A stretch of 64,000 nt of DNA from Pseudomonas saponiphila (GTDB taxonomy: Bacteria; Pseudomonadota; Gammaproteobacteria; Pseudomonadales; Pseudomonadaceae), in NCBI RefSeq assembly GCF_900105185.1, contig NZ_FNTJ01000002.1, positions 310,001 through 374,000 of the forward strand, given 5' to 3'. The position numbers were made by a program, and so were the translations under genes. Positions 41,437 to 52,235 of this stretch are shown here, one piece after another (position 1 is the stretch's first letter; every line of letters starts with the position of its first letter). Under the pieces are notes generated by a model. It saw nothing but the letters and a program-made list of their open reading frames with translations. It did not search any database and had not been told where the DNA came from.

Positions 41437-42837
41437 TCAGCACAGGGCCTGCAGCACCTCTTCGGCGGCGCGTTCGCCGGCGCGCACCGCGCCTTCAAGG
41501 TAACCGCACCAGCGCTCGGCGGTTTCGCAACCGGCCCAGTGCAGGGTGCCCAGCGCCGGCCGCAGGTGCTGGCCATGCCGGCTGAGCACCCCGGGCTTGA
41601 GTGCGCTGACGCAGCCGGCGCTCCAGGCTTCCCGCGACCAGTCCTGCTCGACATAGCCGAGCGGGTGGCGCGCCGCTTCGCCGAACAGCGCCGCCAGTTC
41701 CTCCAGCACCCGGGCACGGCGCTGCTGCGGCTGGTCGCGCAGAACCTGCGGGTCGACGAAGGCCAGCAACACCCCGCCCCGGGACGGGTCGCCCGTACTG
41801 TCGAAGGTGACCTGGACCAGGCCCTGGTCATTGCTGCTGGCGCCGCTGAGCCCGGCTTCGCGCCAGAACGGCCGTGAATAGTGCAGGTGCACTTTCATGC
41901 CGCTGTAGCCGCTCCAGTTTTCCTGCAGGGCCTGGCGTCCTGCTGGCAAGGGTGGCGAGAACTCGATCCGGCGAACATCGGCCGGCATCATCGCCACTAT
42001 CGCGCGGCGGGCATGGATCAGGCCCTGGCTGCTGCGCAGGGCCAGCGACTGGTCATCGCGGGTGACGATGCGCTGCACCGGGCAGTTCAGGCGCAGTTGG
42101 CCGTCCAGCTGTTCGGCCAGCCGCAGGGAAAGCGCCTGTGCCCCACCTTGCAGACGATATTGCTGGGCCTGTTCATCAAGGGCTTCGAAGCCGCCGGCAG
42201 AAGCCAGGTAGAACAGCAGCCAGAGCAGCGATACCTTCTCCGGCTCGGTGCTCAGGGTGGTGCCTATGGTGCTGGCAACGGCTTCCCGGGCGGCCTCGCT
42301 CAAGCCCTCGCGGTCCATCCAGGCGGCGACGCTCAGGGCGTCCAGAGCTGCGGCGTCGGCGGCCAGCCAGGGCGCGCGGGTCGGCACCCGGTCGGCCATG
42401 GCCTCCAGGCGCCGTTGCACCTGCTGGCGCTGGCGCCGTGCCTCGGCGTCGTCCCGTGGGCCGCCGCCCGGCAGCAGCGGGTCGCCAGTGTCGTATTGCT
42501 CCAGTAGCGGAATATCCAGCTCTCGGGCCAGTTCCAGCACCCGGCGCTGGCTGCCGCCGATCCACTGGCCGCCGCCATCCACCCACAGGTTGTCGGCAAT
42601 GGCCTGGTTCCAGGTGCGGCCGCCAACCCGGTCGCGGGCTTCCAGGACCAGCACCCGCAGGCCCGCGTCCTGCAGGGCCCGGGCGGCCACCAGCCCGGAC
42701 AGGCCGGCGCCGACCACGGCTACGTCGACTTTCGCCAGCCATGGGCCGCCCGGTACACCGGCAGCGCCAGGCTGATCGTGATGGGCAGCCAGCAGCTGCC
42801 GAGGAAAACCTACAGGATTCATCAGTTGATAGCGCAT
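41437..42837 (-). CDS. flavin monoamine oxidase family protein
   Basis: The 466-residue flavoprotein has the dinucleotide-binding motif VDVAVVGAGLSGLVAARALQ with VLVLEARDRVGGRTW, and a C-terminal FAD motif LHWAGCETAERWCGYLEGA. It oxidises an amine, but the substrate cannot be read from the sequence. The ATG at 42837 is chosen because GGAGG lies 5 bp upstream and a 15-bp operator lies just beyond. A longer start at 42873 would place the operator inside the gene. It appears controlled by the GntR protein at 42909. Confidence 0.88.
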   Translation of the reverse strand: MRYQLMNPVGFPRQLLAAHHDQPGAAGVPGGPWLAKVDVAVVGAGLSGLVAARALQDAGLRVLVLEARDRVGGRTWNQAIADNLWVDGGGQWIGGSQRRVLELARELDIPLLEQYDTGDPLLPGGGPRDDAEARRQRQQVQRRLEAMADRVPTRAPWLAADAAALDALSVAAWMDREGLSEAAREAVASTIGTTLSTEPEKVSLLWLLFYLASAGGFEALDEQAQQYRLQGGAQALSLRLAEQLDGQLRLNCPVQRIVTRDDQSLALRSSQGLIHARRAIVAMMPADVRRIEFSPPLPAGRQALQENWSGYSGMKVHLHYSRPFWREAGLSGASSNDQGLVQVTFDSTGDPSRGGVLLAFVDPQVLRDQPQQRRARVLEELAALFGEAARHPLGYVEQDWSREAWSAGCVSALKPGVLSRHGQHLRPALGTLHWAGCETAERWCGYLEGAVRAGERAAEEVLQALC

Positions 42838-42846
42838 GTTACCTCC

Positions 42847-42861
42847 ACTTGGTAACCAAGT
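42847..42861. promoter_or_regulatory. GntR operator, copy 1
   Basis: ACTTGGTAACCAAGT is a perfect 7+1+7 palindrome 9 bp upstream of the amine oxidase start. The complementary 15-mer is found upstream of the gntR gene at 43609-43623. Confidence 0.85.
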
Positions 42862-42871
42862 TGCCACGGCC

Positions 42872-42895
42872 AAAAAAAGACCGCATCCAGCGGTC
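42872..42895 (-). terminator. rho-independent terminator of the gntR gene
   Basis: On the minus strand, GACCGC-TGGAT-GCGGTC is followed by seven T residues (42872-42878). It lies between the gntR stop and the amine oxidase operator, so the amine oxidase is transcribed from its own promoter. Confidence 0.85.
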
Positions 42896-42908
42896 GGGGG
42901 TGAAGGGT

Positions 42909-43595
42909 TCAGCCTCGGGAAGTGCGCACCGAAGCCAGGTAATAGGGCAAGGGGTCCTGCCGGCTCGACAGTTGCCTGGCCAGGGTCAGGTAGAACCAGC
43001 GCACGGTCTGGGGCTCGTCTTCCTGCGGTTGGGCCTTGTCGCTCCAGCGTTGCCAGAGGGCCATCTCCATTTGCAGGATGCGATTCTTCCCGGCCGCGGT
43101 TACGGCCTGCCAGAAGCGCTGGCTCAATTGTTCGGCCTGTTGTGCATCCAGGTCATCGGGATAGGCCTCCACCAACTGCAGCAGGCGTTGGCGCTGCTGG
43201 TCGCTGGCGTGGCGCGCGGCGGCTTCGAGCAACCCGGTGGCATAGAGTTCCTGGTACTCGGCCAGGTCCTGCAGCAGGTTGCGCGCGGCGTCCGATTGCA
43301 GTTTGTCGGCATGGCGCAGCAGCAGTTCCAGCACCCGGGCGTCGGCCCTGGCCGGATCGAGCACCTTGCTCGCACCGCCCTGGCGGACCTCCACCAGGCC
43401 CAGGTCCTTGAGCTTGTGCACCGCCTGGCGCACGGTGATCCGCGAAACGCCGTAGCGCTCGGCCAGCAGGCGTTCGGCGGGCAGCGCCTCACCCGGGGCC
43501 AGCAGGCCGTCGAAGATTTCCACGAACAGGCCTTGCAGCGCGGCATCGCTGGCGTGTTCGGGAGCAGGTGTCGGGGAGTCGTCGAGAGTGTTCAT
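42909..43595 (-). CDS. GntR-family regulator (FCD type)
   Basis: The 228-residue protein has an N-terminal winged helix (AERLLAERYGVSRITVRQAVHKLKDLGLVEV) and a helical C-terminal FCD ligand domain. It is followed on the same strand by the amine oxidase. Identical operators precede both genes, so it probably represses itself and the amine oxidase and is released by an amine-derived ligand. Binding is inferred from the palindromes. Confidence 0.88.
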   Translation of the reverse strand: MNTLDDSPTPAPEHASDAALQGLFVEIFDGLLAPGEALPAERLLAERYGVSRITVRQAVHKLKDLGLVEVRQGGASKVLDPARADARVLELLLRHADKLQSDAARNLLQDLAEYQELYATGLLEAAARHASDQQRQRLLQLVEAYPDDLDAQQAEQLSQRFWQAVTAAGKNRILQMEMALWQRWSDKAQPQEDEPQTVRWFYLTLARQLSSRQDPLPYYLASVRTSRG

Positions 43596-43608
43596 GGGTG
43601 GAAAATCT

Positions 43609-43623
43609 ACTTGGTTACCAAGT
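43609..43623. promoter_or_regulatory. GntR operator, copy 2
   Basis: ACTTGGTTACCAAGT lies 13 bp upstream of the gntR start. It is the exact reverse complement of the copy at 42847-42861, indicating autoregulation. Confidence 0.85.
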
Positions 43624-43699
43624 TAAGTCAAGGTCATTCCCAAGCATTTTTCCACCCGGTGTCGGTGCTGGGGGCGGGGCCCCCAGGCCTCGCGCGGCG

Positions 43700-44155
43700 T
43701 CAGTAGAGCACGCCGTCGAGAATTTCGTAGACGATGCCGGTGCCCACGGCCATCAGGAAGATGTCGCCGCCCATGCGTCGCCATTCATAGCCCGGGTACA
43801 CCGGCAGGCGTGACAGCGCGCGTCCATCCAGGCGTTCGCCATAGTAACCGCGGGGCAAGGGTTGGCCGCGCACCAGGCGGATGCCGGGAGGTGGAGGTGC
43901 GCCCCGCACGAAGTAGCCGCGATTGTCGTGGATGGTCTGGCGTACCGGGCCGAAATCCCGTGGTGGGCCACCGCGCCGGTCGTTGTCCGGGCCGCGGTGT
44001 TCGTTGCCACGATTGTCCCAATGGCCCGGCGGTGGTCCTCCGCGATCATCCCCGCGGCCATGGTCGCCGCGTTCGTCGGCCATCACGTGCAGCAACGGGC
44101 TGGCGCCGAGCATCAGCACCACGGCACCGGCAATCAGACGTTTGGGCATTTTCAT
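43700..44155 (-). CDS. RcnB-family periplasmic protein
   Basis: The 151-residue protein has a signal peptide (LIAGAVVLMLGASPLLHVMA) and then a Gly/Arg/Asp/His-rich, low-complexity region (ERGDHGRGDDRGGPPPGHW). A C-terminal RcnB-type domain follows (RGQPLPRGYYGERLDGRAL, YPGYEWRRMGGDIFLMAVGTGIVYEIL). RcnB proteins are periplasmic and linked to nickel/cobalt handling in E. coli; here metal binding is only inferred. The start at 44155 is chosen over 44176. Confidence 0.8.
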   Translation of the reverse strand: MKMPKRLIAGAVVLMLGASPLLHVMADERGDHGRGDDRGGPPPGHWDNRGNEHRGPDNDRRGGPPRDFGPVRQTIHDNRGYFVRGAPPPPGIRLVRGQPLPRGYYGERLDGRALSRLPVYPGYEWRRMGGDIFLMAVGTGIVYEILDGVLY

Positions 44156-44181
44156 CAGGCATTCCTCGCAGCACAAACAGC

Positions 44182-44214
44182 AAAAAGGGTTTCAGAACAG
44201 CGGTTCTGAAACCC
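44182..44214 (-). terminator. terminator of trpBA
   Basis: Arms GGGTTTCAGAAC (44187-44198) and GTTCTGAAACCC (44203-44214) form a perfect 12-bp stem with loop AGCG. On the minus strand it is followed by five T residues, 64 bp after the trpA stop. Confidence 0.8.
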
Positions 44215-44277
44215 TCGGTCTTGCCTGTTTAGTCTGCATCCAGAGGCGCTAATTCCTCTGTATCAGGAACTTTACCC

Positions 44278-45089
44278 TCAGCTGACGCGGGCCTGACGCA
44301 CGCCTTCGGCCAGAGCCGCGCACAGGCTCAGGACACCGTCCACCGCTTGCGCGGAAGATTGGGCATTGGCGATGTGATCGATCAGCGCCGAACCCACCAC
44401 CACGCCGTCTGCCAGACGGGCGATGGCCGCGGCCTGCTCCGGGGTGCGGATGCCGAAACCGATGCTGATCGGCAGGTCGGTGTGGCGACGCAAGCGGGCC
44501 ACGGCCTCTTCCACGTGTTCCAGGGTCGCGGCGCCGGCACCGGTCACTCCGGCTACCGAGACGTAGTAGACAAAGCCGGAGCTGCCGTCGAGCACCTTCG
44601 GCAGGCGCGCGTCGTCGGTGGTCGGCGTGGTCAGGCGGATGAAGTCGATGCCGGCGGCCTGGGCCGGGTCGCACAGCTCGCTGTTATGTTCCGGCGGCAT
44701 GTCCACCACGATCAGGCCATCTACCCCGGCGGCCTTGGCGTCGGCAATGAAGCGCGCCACGCCGTAGTGGTGGATCGGGTTGAAGTAGCCCATCAGCACC
44801 AGCGGCGTGTCGCTGTTGCCGGCGCGGAACTCGCGGACCATCTGCAGGGTTTTCGCCAGGTTTTGCTTGGCGCCAAGGGCACGGATGTTGGCCAGCTGGA
44901 TCGCCGGGCCGTCGGCCATCGGGTCGGTGAAGGGCATGCCCAGCTCGATCACGTCGGCGCCGGCCGCGGGCAGGCCCTTGAGGATTTCCAGGGAGGTGTC
45001 GTAGTTCGGATCGCCGGCGGTGACGAAGGTCACCAGGGCCGCGCGGTTCTGTTCCTTCAGCTCGGCAAAGCGGGTTTGCAGGCGGCTCA

Positions 45090-45090
<1 letters not shown>
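44278..45090 (-). CDS. trpA: tryptophan synthase alpha chain
   Basis: TrpA cleaves indole-3-glycerol phosphate to indole and glyceraldehyde-3-phosphate. The 270-residue TIM-barrel protein has [18 protein letters not shown], the catalytic Glu in [33 protein letters not shown] and [15 protein letters not shown]. Its ATG shares a base with the trpB stop (TGATG), so the two are coupled. Confidence 0.97.
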
Positions 45091-46433
<1,343 letters not shown>

Positions 46434-46440
46434 CTATCCC

Positions 46441-47334
46441 ATGAGCCGCGACCTGCCCCCCCTGAATGCCCTGCGGGCTTTCGAAGCCACTGCCCGGCTC
46501 AACAGTGTCAGCCAGGCTGCCGAACAGCTGCATGTCACCCATGGCGCGGTGAGCCGGCAGTTGAAAGTCCTGGAGGAACACCTGGGCCTGAGCCTGTTCG
46601 TCAAGGACGGACGTGGCATTAAACTCACAGATGCCGGAGTCCGCCTGCGCGATGTCAGCAGCGAGGCTTTCGAGCGCCTGCGCGACGTCTGCAGCGAGCT
46701 GACCCGAGGCAGCGCCGACGCGCCGTTCGTCCTCGGTTGCTCCGGCAGCCTGCTGGCGCGCTGGCTGATTCCGCGCCTGGGGCGCCTGAATGCCGACCTG
46801 CCGGACCTGCGTCTGCACCTCTCCGCCGGTGAAGGCGACCTGGACCCCCGGCGCCCCGGGCTGGATGCCCTGCTGGTGTTTGCCGAGCCGCCGTGGCCGG
46901 CGGACATGCAGGTCTATGAGCTGGCTTGTGAGCGCATCGGGCCGGTGCTCAGCCCGCGTTATGCCGGTTACCCGCGCCTGCGCACCGCGCCGCCCACGGC
47001 CCTTGGCGCAGAGTCGTTGCTGCATACCACGTCGCGTCCCCAGGCCTGGCCCAGCTGGGCTCGACACAACGGCATCGGCGCCGAGGCCCTGAAGTACGGG
47101 CAGGGTTTCGAGCATCTGTATTACTTGCTGGAGGCAGCGGTGGCCGGGCTTGGGGTGGCCATCGCTCCGGAGCCGCTGGTGGCCGAGGACTTGCTGGCGG
47201 GCAGGCTGGTTGCCCCGTGGGGGTTTTCCGACACCCCGGGGCAACTGGCGCTGTGGTTACCCAAGCGCGCCGCGGATGGGCGCGCCCGAGAGTTGGCGCA
47301 GTGGTTGAAAAACGAACTGCGCCAGTCGGTTTAG
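46441..47334 (+). CDS. trpI: LysR-type activator of trpBA
   Basis: The 297-residue LysR protein has the winged helix [42 protein letters not shown] and a substrate-binding domain. In Pseudomonas TrpI senses indole-3-glycerol phosphate and activates trpBA. The divergent arrangement with trpB (130 bp apart) is the classic one. Its stop overlaps the convergent ElaB/YqjD gene by 4 bp. Confidence 0.95.
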   Translation: MSRDLPPLNALRAFEATARLNSVSQAAEQLHVTHGAVSRQLKVLEEHLGLSLFVKDGRGIKLTDAGVRLRDVSSEAFERLRDVCSELTRGSADAPFVLGCSGSLLARWLIPRLGRLNADLPDLRLHLSAGEGDLDPRRPGLDALLVFAEPPWPADMQVYELACERIGPVLSPRYAGYPRLRTAPPTALGAESLLHTTSRPQAWPSWARHNGIGAEALKYGQGFEHLYYLLEAAVAGLGVAIAPEPLVAEDLLAGRLVAPWGFSDTPGQLALWLPKRAADGRARELAQWLKNELRQSV

Positions 47335-47657
47335 TTACCGCGCTTGCACAACAGGTAGGCGGCCAGCAGGCCGATGGCTCCGACCGCGACACCGGCGGTC
47401 GCCCACGGGTGTTCCTGGGCGTAGTCGCGGGTGGCGATTCCGGTTTCCCGGGTTTTCACTTTGACTTCTTCGTAGGCATCGCTGATCAGGCTGCGGGAAT
47501 GCTTGAGCGCATTCTCGGCGTTGCTCTTGAGCGCCTTGAGGGTCTTGCGCGATTCGTCGGTCGCATCGTCCTTGAGGCTTTCCAGGGATTTGAGCAGGCT
47601 TTCGATCTCGGCTTCCATACTTTCCAGTGAGGCTTTGCGTAACGAGGTGTTGGCCAT
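47331..47657 (-). CDS. ElaB/YqjD (DUF883) family membrane protein
   Basis: The 108-residue protein is a long helical region ([20 protein letters not shown] and on) followed by one C-terminal transmembrane helix ([19 protein letters not shown]) and a GN end. This is the layout of ElaB/YqjD, which tether ribosomes to the membrane in stationary phase in E. coli. The role here is inferred. Confidence 0.88.
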   Translation of the reverse strand: MANTSLRKASLESMEAEIESLLKSLESLKDDATDESRKTLKALKSNAENALKHSRSLISDAYEEVKVKTRETGIATRDYAQEHPWATAGVAVGAIGLLAAYLLCKRGN

Positions 47658-47814
47658 GTCGGCTCTCCTGCAGGGTAGTGAACGGACTCTGTAGGTTCCG
47701 ACTGCGGCCGATTCGGAAAGTGCAGAAAATCTGAACTAGCCGTGAGCAATGGCGCCCCAAGTAATAAGAAAAATCACTGCTAGGCTGTAATTCACAGCAA
47801 AAAAGGAGAGCGCC

Positions 47815-48030
47815 ATGAGTGATCATCACACCTACAAGAAAGTCGAACTGGTGGGTTCTTCGCCCAACAGCATCGAAGAGGCAATCAACAACGCGCTAGC
47901 CGAGGCGCATAAAAGCATCAAGCACCTGGAATGGTTCGAAGTGACCGAAACCCGGGGCCATATCAAGGACGGCAAGGCTGCGCATTTTCAGGTCACGCTC
48001 AAGGTCGGCTTCCGGATTGCCAATAGTTAA
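47815..48030 (+). CDS. dodecin
   Basis: The 71-residue protein forms a hollow dodecamer that stores flavin. It starts [20 protein letters not shown], has the [14 protein letters not shown] stretch with the conserved Trp that stacks the flavin, and ends [20 protein letters not shown] lies 5 bp upstream. It is divergent from the ElaB/YqjD gene. Confidence 0.95.
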   Translation: MSDHHTYKKVELVGSSPNSIEEAINNALAEAHKSIKHLEWFEVTETRGHIKDGKAAHFQVTLKVGFRIANS

Positions 48031-48164
48031 ACGCTTGAGCTAGGCTCTGGAACTTGTGCGCTGGCCGAGTGCCATAGGAAATGGCAAAGCGCTACAACTG
48101 TCTTGAGCCTCTGTCAGGCTGGCGTCAACGCCGCCTCTTTTGATCCGACCAGGGAATGCGACCG

Positions 48165-48389
48165 ATGAAAAAACTAGTATTAGCAGCTGCTTTGTTGAGT
48201 CTTGCGGGAACAGCCCTTGCCGCCGGCAAGCCGTGCGAGGAGCTTAAAAGCGAGATCGCCGCGAAGATCGACGCCAAGGGCGCCAAGCATTATTCGCTGG
48301 AAGTGGTCGACAAAGGCGCGGCGGCGGATGGCAAAGTGGTTGGCACCTGCGAAGCGGGTACCAAGGAGATTGTCTACAAGCGCGGTTGA
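48165..48389 (+). CDS. DUF1161 family exported protein, copy 1
   Basis: The 74-residue protein has a signal peptide (KLVLAAALLSLAGTALA) and a short domain CEELKSEIAAKIDAKGAKHYSLEVV ending GTCEAGTKEIVYKR, with two conserved cysteines that may bond. The function is unknown. The ATG at 48165 gives a proper signal peptide. A paralogue lies at 50279. Confidence 0.85.
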   Translation: MKKLVLAAALLSLAGTALAAGKPCEELKSEIAAKIDAKGAKHYSLEVVDKGAAADGKVVGTCEAGTKEIVYKRG

Positions 48390-48410
48390 GCCCCTGTAGA
48401 TGCGCAAATC

Positions 48411-48439
48411 AAAAGCCGACGCCAGGGCGTCGGCTTTTT
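48411..48439 (+). terminator. terminator after DUF1161 copy 1
   Basis: The stem AAAAGCCGACGC, loop CAGG, GCGTCGGCTTTTT ends in T residues 22 bp after the stop. Confidence 0.88.
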
Positions 48440-48452
48440 CATGCCTGTCATT

Positions 48453-49454
48453 TTAGCTTTGCATCACCTGTGACAGCAGTTCGTAGGAGTGCAGCCGATC
48501 GGCGTGCTCGTACAGATCGCAGGTGAAGATCAGCTCGTCGGCGCCGGTCTGTTCGATCAGGACTTCGAGCTTGGCGCGGATTTTCGCCGGGCTGCCGATC
48601 ATCGCCAGGCCGAGGAAACTCGACACCGCTTCCTTCTCATGGGGCAGCCACAGGCCGTCCATGCTGGTCACCGGCTTGCGCTGAACCAGGCTCTGGCCGC
48701 GCATCAGCGCCAGGATCCGCTGATACACCGAGGTCGCCAGGTAGTCGGCCTGTTCATCGCTATCGGCTGCCACCAAAGGCACGCCGAGCATCACGTAGGG
48801 CTTGTCGAGCACCGCCGAAGGCTTGAAGTGGTTGCGATAGACGCGAATCGCCTCATGCAGGTAGCGCGGTGCGAAATGCGAGGCGAAGGCGTAAGGCAAG
48901 CCCCGTTCCCCGGCCAGTTGCGCGCTGAACAGGCTGGAACCGAGCAGCCACACCGGCACCTGGGTGCCGGTGCCCGGCATTGCGATCACCCGTTGTTCCG
49001 GGGTCCGTGGGCCGAGGTAGGCCATCAGTTCGGCAACGTCTTCAGGGAAGTCGTCGGCGCTGCCGGAACGCTCGCGGCGCAGGGCTCGGGCGGTCATCTG
49101 GTCGGAGCCCGGAGCACGGCCCAGGCCGAGGTCGATGCGTCCCGGGTACAGGCTTTCCAGGGTGCCGAACTGTTCGGCAATCACCAGCGGCGCATGGTTG
49201 GGCAGCATCACCCCGCCGGAGCCGACGCGAATGGTCGAGGTGCCACCCGCCAGGTAGCCGATCAGTACCGAGGTGGCGGAGCTGGCGATACCGTCCATGT
49301 TGTGGTGCTCGGCGACCCAGAAGCGCGTGTAGCCAAGCTTTTCAACGTGCTGCGCCAGGTCCAGGGAGTTGCGCAGGGACTGCCCCGGGCTGCCGTCTTC
49401 ACGCACGGGCACCAGGTCGAGGGTCGAGAATTTAACAGCGGACAGCGGTTTCAT
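48453..49454 (-). CDS. LLM-class flavin-dependent oxidoreductase
   Basis: The 333-residue luciferase-like protein has [38 protein letters not shown] and [15 protein letters not shown], typical of the YhbW-type group. It would oxidise an unknown substrate with FMNH2. The start MKPLSAVKF at 49454 is preferred to the longer frame. Confidence 0.9.
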   Translation of the reverse strand: MKPLSAVKFSTLDLVPVREDGSPGQSLRNSLDLAQHVEKLGYTRFWVAEHHNMDGIASSATSVLIGYLAGGTSTIRVGSGGVMLPNHAPLVIAEQFGTLESLYPGRIDLGLGRAPGSDQMTARALRRERSGSADDFPEDVAELMAYLGPRTPEQRVIAMPGTGTQVPVWLLGSSLFSAQLAGERGLPYAFASHFAPRYLHEAIRVYRNHFKPSAVLDKPYVMLGVPLVAADSDEQADYLATSVYQRILALMRGQSLVQRKPVTSMDGLWLPHEKEAVSSFLGLAMIGSPAKIRAKLEVLIEQTGADELIFTCDLYEHADRLHSYELLSQVMQS

Positions 49455-49695
49455 AAGCCTGCTTCTCCTTGAGGGTGCGCAGGCCTTTGTCATGAGCCAA
49501 AACCTGCCGAAGTCTGTAAGTCAGATCTATGCAATGTGGGCATATACCCGAGATTCAATAGCCAGAGTGAATTTGTCGGGTAAAGAACGCCGCTGCACAG
49601 CGGCTGAACTTTGCCATCAGATCTATCCTCAGAACCCTTAGGCAACAGAAACCAGCATGGTGCGAGCTTTCGCATCGGTTCTTGAGGAGAAAGCG

Positions 49696-50127
49696 ATGAG
49701 TATCAAAAAGAAAGCCTCGGCTCATTGGGAAGGTGATCTGAAAACCGGGATCGGCTCGATCTCGACCGAAACCGGGGTATTGCGCGAGGCCCCCTACGGC
49801 TTCAAGGCCCGTTTCGAGGGGGGCAAGGGCACCAATCCGGAGGAGTTGATCGGTGCCGCCCATGCGGGGTGCTTCTCCATGGCCTTTTCGATGATTCTCG
49901 GCGAGGCCGGGCTCAAGGCGGACAGCATCGACACCCAGGCCGAAGTGACCCTGGATCAGGTCGACGGCGGCTTCGCCATCACGGCGGTGCACCTGATCCT
50001 CAGGGCGAAGATCCCCGGCGCCAGCCAGCAGCAGTTCACCGAGTTGAGCAACAAGGCCAAGGAAGGTTGTCCGGTGTCCAAGGTGCTCAACGCCAAGATC
50101 AGCCTGAAGGCGACGCTGCTGGGCTGA
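49696..50127 (+). CDS. OsmC-family peroxiredoxin
   Basis: The 143-residue protein has GTNPEELIGAAHAGCFSMAFS (first catalytic Cys) and KEGCPVSKVLN (second Cys), the two-cysteine OsmC arrangement that reduces organic hydroperoxides. The start MSIKKKASAHWEG has GAGGAGAAAGCG upstream. It is divergent from the LLM gene across 240 bp without another gene. Confidence 0.93.
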   Translation: MSIKKKASAHWEGDLKTGIGSISTETGVLREAPYGFKARFEGGKGTNPEELIGAAHAGCFSMAFSMILGEAGLKADSIDTQAEVTLDQVDGGFAITAVHLILRAKIPGASQQQFTELSNKAKEGCPVSKVLNAKISLKATLLG

Positions 50128-50137
50128 TGGTTGCGCT

Positions 50138-50187
50138 GGCAAGCCGGGTCCTGCTTCAGTTGGCAGGACCCGGCTTGCCGGCGAATG
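50138..50187. repeat. REP-like hairpin
   Basis: GGCAAGCCGGGTCCTGC and GCAGGACCCGGCTTGCCGGCGAA form an inverted repeat between osmC and the second DUF1161 gene. The core is GTCCTG in place of the usual CTCCTA. Confidence 0.8.
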
Positions 50188-50278
50188 CGTCTGTGCGACG
50201 CACAAGCACCTGTGGTCGAATACGCGACGGCGGCTTCAGTGCACCCTCGTGCGCGCCGCAGCAAGGGAGCTTTAGATC

Positions 50279-50512
50279 ATGAAACGTTTTGCCTTGGCGG
50301 TTGCAAGTTGCGCGCTGGCCACATCGGCCCTCGCCGCCCCCAAGCCTTGTGATGAACTCAAGGCCGAGATCGAAGCCAAGATCCAGGCTCAGGGCGTGCC
50401 TTCCTACACGCTGGAAATCGTCACCAACGACGAAGTCCACGACAACAACATGGTGGTCGGCAGCTGTGAGAACGGCACCAAGAAGATCATCTACCAGAAG
50501 AACGATCGCTGA
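50279..50512 (+). CDS. DUF1161 family exported protein, copy 2
   Basis: The 77-residue protein has a signal peptide (FALAVASCALATSALA), then CDELKAEIEAKIQAQGVPSYTLEIV and GSCENGTKKIIYQKN. It is clearly related to copy 1 at 48165, with two matching cysteines. The function is unknown. AAGGGAGC lies about 9 bp upstream of the ATG. Confidence 0.85.
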   Translation: MKRFALAVASCALATSALAAPKPCDELKAEIEAKIQAQGVPSYTLEIVTNDEVHDNNMVVGSCENGTKKIIYQKNDR

Positions 50513-50518
50513 GGCCGA

Positions 50519-50938
50519 TCAGGGCACGCAGTTGAACGTGCGTTCCTCGGCGACGATCTTGCCCTTGGCGTCGTACAGCCGGGCGCTGGGGGTGAAGGCC
50601 AGGTTGCGCGCCTCCAGGCGATAGCGCTGGCCGGCCTGGAAGTGGTCGTAGCGCAGGCTCAGGTAGCACAGGCGCTCTTGAGGGTCGTTGTTCATGCCCA
50701 TGCCGCCGCTGAACACTTCGAAGTCGAAGCGCACCATCAATTCGTGGCTGCCGGGGCTGACCTGGAAGTAGCGACCATCTTTGAGGCGCTGGTTGTCCAG
50801 GCGCTCGGCCATGATCAGTTTGCCACCCGGGGTTGGCGTGGCCAGGTCGATCCAGGCCTGTTGCGGATCGACATTGGGCAAGGGGCTGGAACAGGCGCCG
50901 AGGGCGGCGAGACTGAGGATGAGTAGTAGCTGGCGCAT
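50519..50938 (-). CDS. hypothetical lipoprotein
   Basis: The 139-residue protein has a lipoprotein signal (LLLILSLAALGACSS, lipobox LGAC) and a region with PGSHELMVRFDFEVFSGGMG and LCYLSLRYDHFQAGQRYRLEARN. The family resembles DUF-type outer-membrane lipoproteins with a PEGA-like beta fold, but I do not recognise it. The ATG at 50938 is used. Confidence 0.75.
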   Translation of the reverse strand: MRQLLLILSLAALGACSSPLPNVDPQQAWIDLATPTPGGKLIMAERLDNQRLKDGRYFQVSPGSHELMVRFDFEVFSGGMGMNNDPQERLCYLSLRYDHFQAGQRYRLEARNLAFTPSARLYDAKGKIVAEERTFNCVP

Positions 50939-51102
50939 GACAGTGGCCGATTGAGCGTGGGGAATCCGAGCATAACGCTGATCAACGACCTTGGCAGCCC
51001 GCTGGTCGTGTTGCCTGGCATGTTGCGCGACGTCACGGGTGCCTGGCGCAGTGTCGGGCTGGCGAGATAGTCTTGCCGACAGATTTTTTCGGATGACGCA
51101 CA

Positions 51103-52212
51103 TTGAACAGGCCGCCTTCTTGCCATCGGATACGTGCTGCCCTTTCGCGTGTCCTGCTGCCGATCCTGGTGCTTGGCCTGCTCAGTGGCTGCAGCAGCCT
51201 GGGGTACTACGGCCAGCTGGCCAGCGGACAGTTGCAGCTGTTGCGGGCGCGCACCCCGGTGGCCGAGGTGCTGGCAGATCCCACCCGTGACCCGACCCTG
51301 CGGGCCCATCTGGCGCAGTCGCAACAGGCCCGGGACTTTGCCAGCCGGCACCTGCACCTGCCGGACAATCGCAGCTACCGGCTGTACGTCGACATCGGCC
51401 GGCCCTATGTGGTGTGGAATGTGTTCGCCACGCCGGAGTTTTCCCTGAACCCGCAGACCCACTGCTTTCCCATTGCCGGTTGCGTGGCCTATCGCGGCTA
51501 TTACAGCCAGGGTGCGGCTCGCGGCGAGGCGGCGCTGCAGCGGCAACAAGGCATGGACGTGGCGATTGGCGGGGTGGAGGCCTATTCGACCCTGGGCTGG
51601 TTCGATGACCCGATCATCAGTTCGATGATGCACTGGGGCGATGAACGCCTGGCGACCCTGATCTTCCATGAGCTGGCGCATCAGCGCTTCTATGTGAAGG
51701 ACGACACCCAGTTCAACGAATCCTTCGCCACCTTCGTCGAGCAAGAAGGCACCCGGCAATGGCGGGCCTACCGTGGGCTGGCGCCCCAGGATAACGCCGA
51801 CGTGCGCCAGCGCGATCAGTTCATCCAGCTGTTGCTGGACACGCGCCAGCGCCTGGAGCGCTTGTACGCCCTGCCCTTGCCCGCCGAGCAGATGCGCCAG
51901 CGCAAGGCGCAGGCCTTCGACAGGTTGCGCCGGGATTACCGGCAGATGCGCGACAGTCAGTGGGCCGGTTCCAAGCGCTATGACGCCTGGATCGACCAGC
52001 CGCTGAACAACGCCCGGTTGCTGCCCTTTGGCCTGTATGACCAGTGGGTGCCGGCGTTTGCCGCGCTGTTCAAGCAGGTCGATAGAGACTGGCCGAGGTT
52101 CTTCCTTGCGGTGGAGAAGCTGGGGCGCCTGCCGGCCGAACAGCGCAAGGCCGATTTGCTGAAGCTGCAGACGGCCTTCGCCGAGCAGCCGGCACCTGCA
52201 CCGGACCTGTAG
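51103..52212 (+). CDS. putative aminopeptidase, lipoprotein
   Basis: The 369-residue protein has a lipobox (LLPILVLGLLSGCSSLGYYG) and a zinc-peptidase motif in LATLIFHELAHQRFYVKDDTQFNESFATFVEQEG (HELAH plus downstream Glu). This matches the Aminopep (PF10023-type) family of predicted membrane-anchored aminopeptidases. It is divergent from the lipoprotein gene at 50519. Confidence 0.88.
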   Translation: MNRPPSCHRIRAALSRVLLPILVLGLLSGCSSLGYYGQLASGQLQLLRARTPVAEVLADPTRDPTLRAHLAQSQQARDFASRHLHLPDNRSYRLYVDIGRPYVVWNVFATPEFSLNPQTHCFPIAGCVAYRGYYSQGAARGEAALQRQQGMDVAIGGVEAYSTLGWFDDPIISSMMHWGDERLATLIFHELAHQRFYVKDDTQFNESFATFVEQEGTRQWRAYRGLAPQDNADVRQRDQFIQLLLDTRQRLERLYALPLPAEQMRQRKAQAFDRLRRDYRQMRDSQWAGSKRYDAWIDQPLNNARLLPFGLYDQWVPAFAALFKQVDRDWPRFFLAVEKLGRLPAEQRKADLLKLQTAFAEQPAPAPDL

Positions 52213-52235
52213 CCGCCGGTCGGCGAGCCTCAGCC

